DNA from: a virus
IMG/VR virus record: IMGVR_UViG_3300017760_002390
Location: 1-54,306 of that record
Length of the DNA: 54,306 bases
Direction: 5' to 3' (one strand)
Every line of letters starts with the position of its first letter. Position 1 is the stretch's first letter. The notes under the pieces are model-generated. The model was not told the DNA's origin. It searched no databases and saw nothing but the letters and a program-made list of their open reading frames with translations. The position numbers were made by a program, and so were the translations under genes. This document shows, piece by piece, positions 49,833 through 54,306 of this stretch.

Positions 49833-50518
49833 TATTTAACTCCTTTAGGTAACAAATCAACTAACTTACCACCTTTCCATTCTCTACCTTTAACTGCACC
49901 CATTATTCTGTGGTCTTTCCATTTATTCCATAATTTTTTATTACCTGCAAATACCGATTCTCCACCTTGCTGTGCTTGTCTATATCCACTTACACTTCCC
50001 ATTTCCTTAGAACCAGGTTCAGGTGTTGCTGGTACTCCACCACTTTCTGTTCCCTCTGGTGGTGTTGTTGGTTTAATTAAAGTTTGAGCAGTTGTTACAA
50101 AATTTGCTGTTTCAGGTGGAATGGTATATTCTTGTTTTCTGTGAAATCCGTGTATTCCATAAGTTCTTTGTCTCGGTGATAATGGTGGTGTGTCATCTCT
50201 TAACTCATCAGATTTAATTTCTGAATTACCATCGGGATCACTTAAATATTTGTAAAGTTTACCTGCATCTCTTTTTGCCCGTCTTTCATTATTCTGACTA
50301 TCAGGACCCCCATAGATATTATCTGATGCTGGAAAATCAACTTGTTGCATTCCACGAGTTAAACTTGCAGGTCCTACATATCGTCTTTCACCTCTTTTGG
50401 TAAATAAACCATCGGGCCATGCATCTCCTGTGGTTATTCCAGATCCACCATATCCTGAAGTACCCGTTGGTGAAGCTTCGTTAATTAATTTCCACAATCC
50501 TTTTTCGAATATGTTCAC
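49832..50518 (-). CDS. Internal head protein candidate with leader (GTG start)
   Basis: I chose GTG 50518, 228 residues, because GGAG lies 6 bases upstream; TTG 50530 has no such site. The start gives MNIFEKGLWKLINE|ASPT, with an I-N-E|A site fitting gp21. The GTG overlaps the stop TAG of the gene upstream by one base (TAGTG). The body is Gly/Pro/Ser-rich with charged stretches (SDPDGNSEIKSDELRDD-like) and probably extended, ending in a basic KGREWKGGKLVDLLPKGVK. Function unknown. Confidence 0.72.
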   Translation of the reverse strand: MNIFEKGLWKLINEASPTGTSGYGGSGITTGDAWPDGLFTKRGERRYVGPASLTRGMQQVDFPASDNIYGGPDSQNNERRAKRDAGKLYKYLSDPDGNSEIKSDELRDDTPPLSPRQRTYGIHGFHRKQEYTIPPETANFVTTAQTLIKPTTPPEGTESGGVPATPEPGSKEMGSVSGYRQAQQGGESVFAGNKKLWNKWKDHRIMGAVKGREWKGGKLVDLLPKGVK

Positions 50519-51267
50519 TAATTTCTCCAACTTATCATAAGGTTTTGTCCATCAAGTTTTTCAGTTACATTATCTTCCCTATCTAACTGACCACCTAAAC
50601 CTCTTTCTATGATATTTTTTAAATCTTTAAATGTTAAATTTTTATCATCAAAAGGATGTGCCATATGTCCGTATGCTCCACCTTCTGTGATTAATTCTCT
50701 AAGTTCATCATCCCACCAATCTTTTGAAAGTGGTGAATATTTCTCAACATGAAGTCTTGGACGACCACCTTTAAATTTCTTTTTTGTTTTCTTTGCCGCT
50801 AAATCAGTATCTGCTTCGTTATTTTCTTTACGAGTTTTAGCATCAATTCCTGATGCTATAGGTGGGCCGGCCATTTGTTGGTCTTTATCAACTCCCATCC
50901 ACTTCATGACTTTCCAACCCAAATTATCCATTACATTCCGTAAAGTTTTTTTATACTTTTTTACCTCTCCGTGAGATATTGGATTTGTTGCTCTATGTGA
51001 CATAGTGTAATCTTCTTCTGGATCCATTGCTCCATCACTTAGTATATAATCAATTACTTTCCAACCTAAATCATTCTGTAATGATTGTATCCAATCTTCA
51101 GACTCGGATTTGTATTGTCCCAAAGATTTGTAAAATGTAGGTGGCCCGTCATCAGTTGGTGCATTATTTGTTGCCGAACCAGCCTCATTTAAAATATCTT
51201 TAATATCATTCTCAACTAAAAAATCACCAATGACATCATCACTAAATTCTTTTAAGTAATCTCTCAT
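50518..51267 (-). CDS. Packaged helical protein ending in N-terminal half of a ligase-like nucleotidyltransferase
   Basis: The 249-residue protein has a helical leader ending DIKDILNE|AGS (gp21-type site), then two similar helices (LGWKVIDYILS and LGWKVMKWMG), a basic linker, and RELITE|GG at residues 190-197. After it comes the segment AYGHMAHPFDDKNLTF and finally EKLDGQNLMISWRN, in which KLDG (237-240) is motif I of the ligase/mRNA-capping nucleotidyltransferases; the Lys is the AMP- or GMP-linked residue. The frame ends just after, where homologous enzymes continue with the next strand. The missing part starts inside the gene at 52978-54306. No other ligase motif is here, so this piece alone cannot be active. 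Confidence 0.72.
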   Translation of the reverse strand: MRDYLKEFSDDVIGDFLVENDIKDILNEAGSATNNAPTDDGPPTFYKSLGQYKSESEDWIQSLQNDLGWKVIDYILSDGAMDPEEDYTMSHRATNPISHGEVKKYKKTLRNVMDNLGWKVMKWMGVDKDQQMAGPPIASGIDAKTRKENNEADTDLAAKKTKKKFKGGRPRLHVEKYSPLSKDWWDDELRELITEGGAYGHMAHPFDDKNLTFKDLKNIIERGLGGQLDREDNVTEKLDGQNLMISWRN

Positions 51268-51818
51268 CTTGTTTCAACTTTGTTTTTATCTAACCACCAT
51301 TGAACTTTAGCAACTAACATATCCTCATCTCTACCACCTCGTCTTGCACTAAAACTATTTAAATAATCTTTAACTAAATAGTAAGCTGGTTCTTCATCTT
51401 TTGAACCAGGTCTGATATTTCCTACAACTTGCGATGCTTGCATATCAGTATTTACATGGTACTTTAAATAATCATAATCAAATATACCATCATTATATCC
51501 TGATGTTTGAACCCAATTTAAAATCTTATCACCTTTATCACTTCTCCAATCCCAATCATTTTTGTATTTAGAATGTCCCCATCCTTGTACATAAGCGTAA
51601 TACTGATACATTAAGTTAGTAGGTTGTCTTTTCTTACCAGGCTTACCTCTATAATCTAATTTATGAAAACCATCTTTCATTACTTCTTTACAAAGTTTTA
51701 TTGTTTTTGATGGTATTTTAGGTTTAGCGCCAGTTGCCTTTTTAGCCATATTTATGACTTTATGAAAGTCACTATGTGTTACAATTCGTTCTACTATTAA
51801 TTCTTTTAATTTAATCAT
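51264..51818 (-). CDS. Internal head protein candidate with capsid-targeting leader
   Basis: The 184-residue protein begins MIKLKELIVE|RIVTHSDF; the I-V-E site after residue 10 fits gp21. Its N-terminal half is basic (ATGAKPKIPSKTIKL and KPGKKRQPTNL), the C-terminal half contains a WDWRSDKGDKILNWV-type Trp-rich segment and ends in DEDMLVAKVQWWLDKNKV. No enzyme motif. It overlaps the 86-residue gene upstream and the 249-residue gene downstream by 4 bases each. Confidence 0.72.
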   Translation of the reverse strand: MIKLKELIVERIVTHSDFHKVINMAKKATGAKPKIPSKTIKLCKEVMKDGFHKLDYRGKPGKKRQPTNLMYQYYAYVQGWGHSKYKNDWDWRSDKGDKILNWVQTSGYNDGIFDYDYLKYHVNTDMQASQVVGNIRPGSKDEEPAYYLVKDYLNSFSARRGGRDEDMLVAKVQWWLDKNKVETR

Positions 51819-52075
51819 CTTTTTTCCAAATCAAATGCCCTGGTTAACATTGCACCAGCATTTTGAAGTTTAAGACGAGCTTCATCATATTTTTTAAAGT
51901 ATCTCATTAAAGTTCTATTCTTACTCTTTTTAATATCATCCTCAAGTTCATACCAAAGTTTCCCATCTCGTGCCTTATAAATGTAATTACTTCCAACCCT
52001 TAGTAATTTTTGGTGATTCATAGAAATATCATCAAGGTCTACCTTTTCTTCTAATATTTTTTTCATTTTAATCAC
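51815..52075 (-). CDS. Small internal head protein candidate (GTG start)
   Basis: I keep GTG 52075, giving MIKMKKILEE|KVDLDD, because GGAG is 7 bases upstream and the leader then fits the family pattern; the ATG at 52066 would put the site 16 bases away. Eighty-six residues, charged and helical, with SNYIYKARDGKLWYELEDDI in the middle. The L-E-E site after residue 10 fits gp21. Function unknown. Confidence 0.7.
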   Translation of the reverse strand: MIKMKKILEEKVDLDDISMNHQKLLRVGSNYIYKARDGKLWYELEDDIKKSKNRTLMRYFKKYDEARLKLQNAGAMLTRAFDLEKR

Positions 52076-52106
52076 TTATTTTCTCCGATATATATAGTTT
52101 CACACA

Positions 52107-52116
52107 TATAAATATT
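52107..52116 (-). promoter_or_regulatory. Candidate late promoter element AATATTTATA
   Basis: The element lies about 32 bases before GTG 52075, overlapping the stop of the 198-residue gene by 2 bases. Same spacing as the elements at 15314, 32882 and 45050. Confidence 0.45.
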
Positions 52117-52711
52117 AAACTTCTAAACTATTGAGTTTTTCTTCAACTTCTTCTTTAATTTTATTTAATTCTTCGAGGGCCTCGGTAGACATTTTTTCAA
52201 CTTGTTCCTTATTCTGACTCCACTTTTCTTGTTGTAGTTCTATTTCTTTAACACCAACCGAATCATAAATCTCTACTGGTTTAGAAGCCTCTACTTTCCA
52301 ATCTTCTATACTTGAAATTTGGTCTCGTATATAAGAAAGTTGGTTGTTTAACACCTTACTTTCTTCCCACTTCTCGTATTTTCCTTCGATACGAAGTTTA
52401 TTTTCAAATGTTATTTGACAATCAAAACAATGTTGATGTAATCTATACATCTTATCATCTAATCGTTTTTTCATTACCTTTTTACACTTAGGACAAAACC
52501 AAGGCATTCTAGCATCCTTTAATGCAGCTGAGCGTTCATTTTTCTTTTCTCGTTCTAATCTTACTTCTTCTTCTCTTTTTTTCTTTTCGTCCAAATCTTC
52601 CATCTGAACATAAATCTTTTTCTCAACTTTATCACCACGAGCAACACGCTTAATATTTTCTATTTGTCTTTCTCGTTCTCTGTGATTAGTTGATAAAATA
52701 CTATCACTCAT
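52115..52711 (-). CDS. Zinc-ribbon coiled-coil protein
   Basis: The 198-residue protein has charged helices at both ends and a zinc ribbon in the middle: MPWFCPKCKKVMKKRL (about residues 69-84) followed by HQHCFDCQ about 12 residues later. After it, KYEKWEESKVLNNQLSYIRD is conserved in a protein I recall in other marine T4-like phages, function unknown. It follows the 87-residue membrane protein by 3 bases. A role in assembly or in handling DNA or RNA is possible. Confidence 0.78.
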   Translation of the reverse strand: MSDSILSTNHRERERQIENIKRVARGDKVEKKIYVQMEDLDEKKKREEEVRLEREKKNERSAALKDARMPWFCPKCKKVMKKRLDDKMYRLHQHCFDCQITFENKLRIEGKYEKWEESKVLNNQLSYIRDQISSIEDWKVEASKPVEIYDSVGVKEIELQQEKWSQNKEQVEKMSTEALEELNKIKEEVEEKLNSLEV

Positions 52712-52714
52712 ACT

Positions 52715-52978
52715 CTAACTCCTTTGTAACGAATCAAGTTTAAACTTAAATTTTAAGTCCTCAAGTTCTTGATCTCTTTTCATTAATTCTAATTCGGCTT
52801 GTATTGCCTTAACACTATTTTCTTGTTCTATCTGTGTTTCTAATGTTGATACTCTATTTTCTAACTTGTACCATCCACCACCTAATGCACCTACCAAACC
52901 AATAATATTAATAATAAATTTAATATTATTCATTTTTTTCATCTTAAAGATTTCTTGTATATCTTCGAAATCTTCCAT
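52715..52978 (-). CDS. Small membrane-anchored coiled-coil protein
   Basis: The 87-residue protein has one membrane segment, IKFIINIIGLVGALGGGWY (about 19-37), then a coiled coil rich in Glu, Leu and Lys to the end. The architecture resembles the protein at 49228, but no sequence relation is seen. The ATG overlaps the stop of the upstream gene (TAATG). Spanin-like or scaffold-anchoring roles are possible. Confidence 0.65.
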   Translation of the reverse strand: MEDFEDIQEIFKMKKMNNIKFIINIIGLVGALGGGWYKLENRVSTLETQIEQENSVKAIQAELELMKRDQELEDLKFKFKLDSLQRS

Positions 52979-54306
52979 TAGAATGTCATCAATCCTGTTA
53001 TTTGATTAATAGGTGCAAATGCTCCTGTAAATTTAAATGTCTTTCCGTTGTATTTAAAAACTATTCCTTCACTTGGAACTATTGCCTTCAGACCACCAAT
53101 CTTATTTAATTTATCCAATTGTAATTTTAATGTGTTAAGTTTTTTCAAATCCTTTTTACTTCTCACATCTTTAATTGCTGCATCTAATTGTTTCTTTACT
53201 CGTTGAACCGTAGAGTCAGGATTTGCTGCTAACCAACCACTTACATTTGTCATTATTTCTGCACCAACTTCAAAGAACAATTCCTCAAATGGTTTCATAT
53301 TCTTTTTAACCATTTTTGCGTGGTCTACTTTATCCGTAGTCAATACCCAATCTAAAAATTCAGGATGATTTTTAAAATCTTTTTTAATCATTGGAACTTT
53401 ATACGACTTATCAAAAAATGCCCATCTTTTAGTTAATTTTTTTAATGGTGCCTTTGGAATTGTAAATCCGTGTTGTTTTGCTGCATTAAATATAAATTCT
53501 TCCCAATAGGTTTGGTGATATACTGAAAGTGAATCACTATCTTTTAAGTTATATTGTTTCTGTAATCTATTTAACTTATTTATAAAATACTTTTTCTTCT
53601 TTTCAAAATTTTGATGTTTAGGTACGGTTAAAAAATTAGGTTTTCCAATCTTATATCGTTTCTGTATGTTTTGGTTGACTTGTTTAATCATACCAGCTAA
53701 CATTCTTGCACTATCTTTGACCTCTCCAATTGCATTTCCTTCATCATCATATTCGAGTGCTCCGTGAAATACGATTTCTGCCTTGTCATAATTTATCACA
53801 TTAGATGACTTTGGCCACATAACCTCAAGATTCATCCAAGCCTTACCATTCTTGAATATTCTGTTTCTTTGTTTTTCAGAAAGAGAACCGATGGCCTTTT
53901 CCAAATCCTTCATAGCAAAACTAAATGCGTCCGATATATCCCCCCTACCTTTAAACTTTGAAATTATTCCACCTGTGGTTAGTGCTGTCTTACCACCATT
54001 CTTCAAGTGTCCTTTGTTTCTAGCGGCTACTAATCTTTCTGTAAGTAAATTTTCTTTGATCTCAAATAACTTTCTAAACTTGTTGGTCATCATTTGATAA
54101 ACACCTTTATCGAAATAACCAAATGCCTGTTTAAATAATTTAGGTCTTTCTTTATCATCTATTTTAGGTGAACCGAGTAATTCTCTCATTACCGTTCCAC
54201 TAACTTCTTTTCCACCAACCCTAACTGATTGATGTGGAGCTACCATAAAGTATCCGTGTTCCTCATATCCTTTTAGATTATTCTTGTGTTTTCTATAATC
54301 TTGGAA
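52978..54306 (-). CDS. Nucleotidyltransferase C-terminus fused to C-terminal half of a ligase-like enzyme; open at window edge
   Basis: The frame is open to the edge: upstream of MVAPHQSVRVGGKEVSG (54246) it continues with at least 19 residues, so the start is outside. Part one, VGGKEVSGTVMRELLG and FKQAFGYFDKGVYQMM, resembles the end of cytidylyltransferase-like proteins of marine phages. After ENLLTE, a gp21-type site at about 54037, part two begins RLVAARNKGHLKNGGKT and has AWMNLEVMWP (motif III-like, Glu141), a long middle, and EGIVFKYNGKTFKFTG (motif IV Glu393-Lys398, motif V Lys405). This is the ligase fold without motif I, which is encoded 3 kb downstream. Position numbers count from 54246. 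Confidence 0.78.
   Translation of the reverse strand, partial: FQDYRKHKNNLKGYEEHGYFMVAPHQSVRVGGKEVSGTVMRELLGSPKIDDKERPKLFKQAFGYFDKGVYQMMTNKFRKLFEIKENLLTERLVAARNKGHLKNGGKTALTTGGIISKFKGRGDISDAFSFAMKDLEKAIGSLSEKQRNRIFKNGKAWMNLEVMWPKSSNVINYDKAEIVFHGALEYDDEGNAIGEVKDSARMLAGMIKQVNQNIQKRYKIGKPNFLTVPKHQNFEKKKKYFINKLNRLQKQYNLKDSDSLSVYHQTYWEEFIFNAAKQHGFTIPKAPLKKLTKRWAFFDKSYKVPMIKKDFKNHPEFLDWVLTTDKVDHAKMVKKNMKPFEELFFEVGAEIMTNVSGWLAANPDSTVQRVKKQLDAAIKDVRSKKDLKKLNTLKLQLDKLNKIGGLKAIVPSEGIVFKYNGKTFKFTGAFAPINQITGLMTF

Noticed and set aside
50518-54100. Split intein or trans-spliced intron as cause of the divided ligase
   Set aside because: No intein terminal motifs (N-terminal Cys/Ser block or C-terminal His-Asn) and no intron-like sequence flank the two break points; the first half ends directly at a stop codon.
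1-54306. tRNA genes, CRISPR arrays, insertion sequences, integrase or attachment sites
   Set aside because: Gaps are short and contain no cloverleaf-like or regular direct-repeat pattern, and no transposase or integrase frame was recognised.

Overview
The window is an AT-rich stretch of a large tailed-phage genome of the T4-like (contractile tail) kind, probably from a marine or other aquatic virus. Every supported gene lies on the minus strand, so transcription runs from high to low coordinates. The packaging, head, neck and tail genes are recognisable by sequence: gp17, gp20, gp21, gp22, gp23, gp13/14/15-like neck proteins, gp18, gp19, gp26, a tape measure and baseplate proteins. Tail fibres built of short Ser/Gly/Thr-rich repeats with a peptidase S74 end, a phage-encoded ribosomal protein bS21 and ThyX fit uncultured relatives of marine T4-like phages. 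Most genes have AGGAG-type ribosome binding sites, so the host uses Shine-Dalgarno initiation. I cannot name the host.

Layout in the direction of transcription. 54306-49228: a block of internal-head-type and membrane/coiled-coil proteins, including two separated halves of a ligase-like nucleotidyltransferase. 49203-45083: small structural and membrane proteins, terminase large subunit (gp17) and portal (gp20). 45018-36132: prohead protease (gp21) among about a dozen proteins, most of which begin with a short amphipathic helix ending in the gp21-type cleavage consensus (I/L)-x-E, followed by bS21. 35975-32958: scaffold (gp22) and major capsid protein (gp23), closed by a terminator. 32851-28674: neck and tail-terminator proteins and fibre domains. 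28681-25974: a second block of capsid-targeted-looking proteins, including a PAP2 phosphatase. 25927-18016: fibre genes and accessory proteins. 17899-13481: sheath, tube, and a gp26-like protein overlapping a small gene at a likely programmed frameshift. 13389-1985: tape measure and large baseplate proteins. 1935-1: metabolic genes, namely an APS-kinase-like protein, a nucleotidyltransferase, ThyX and NagB (cut by the window edge).

How it fits together. gp22 and the capsid-targeted proteins would fill the prohead, gp21 would trim them and gp23 at (I/L)-x-E sites, gp17 would package DNA, and the trimmed internal proteins could be ejected with the DNA. The motif ATATTTAT(A/T) recurs on the coding strand just upstream of gene clusters, twice right after a strong terminator, and is a candidate late promoter. 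It is the reverse complement of the T4 late consensus TATAAATA.

Most interesting: (1) a split ligase-like enzyme whose halves are encoded out of order, each preceded by a protease consensus; (2) a large family of proteins with a shared capsid-targeting leader; (3) a T7 slippery run plus a perfect GC hairpin in the gp26 / tail-chaperone overlap; (4) bS21 inside the head operon. No tRNA, CRISPR, insertion sequence or gene-free stretch above 300 bases was found; the longest gaps are about 100-180 bases and hold the promoters, terminators and leaders listed.
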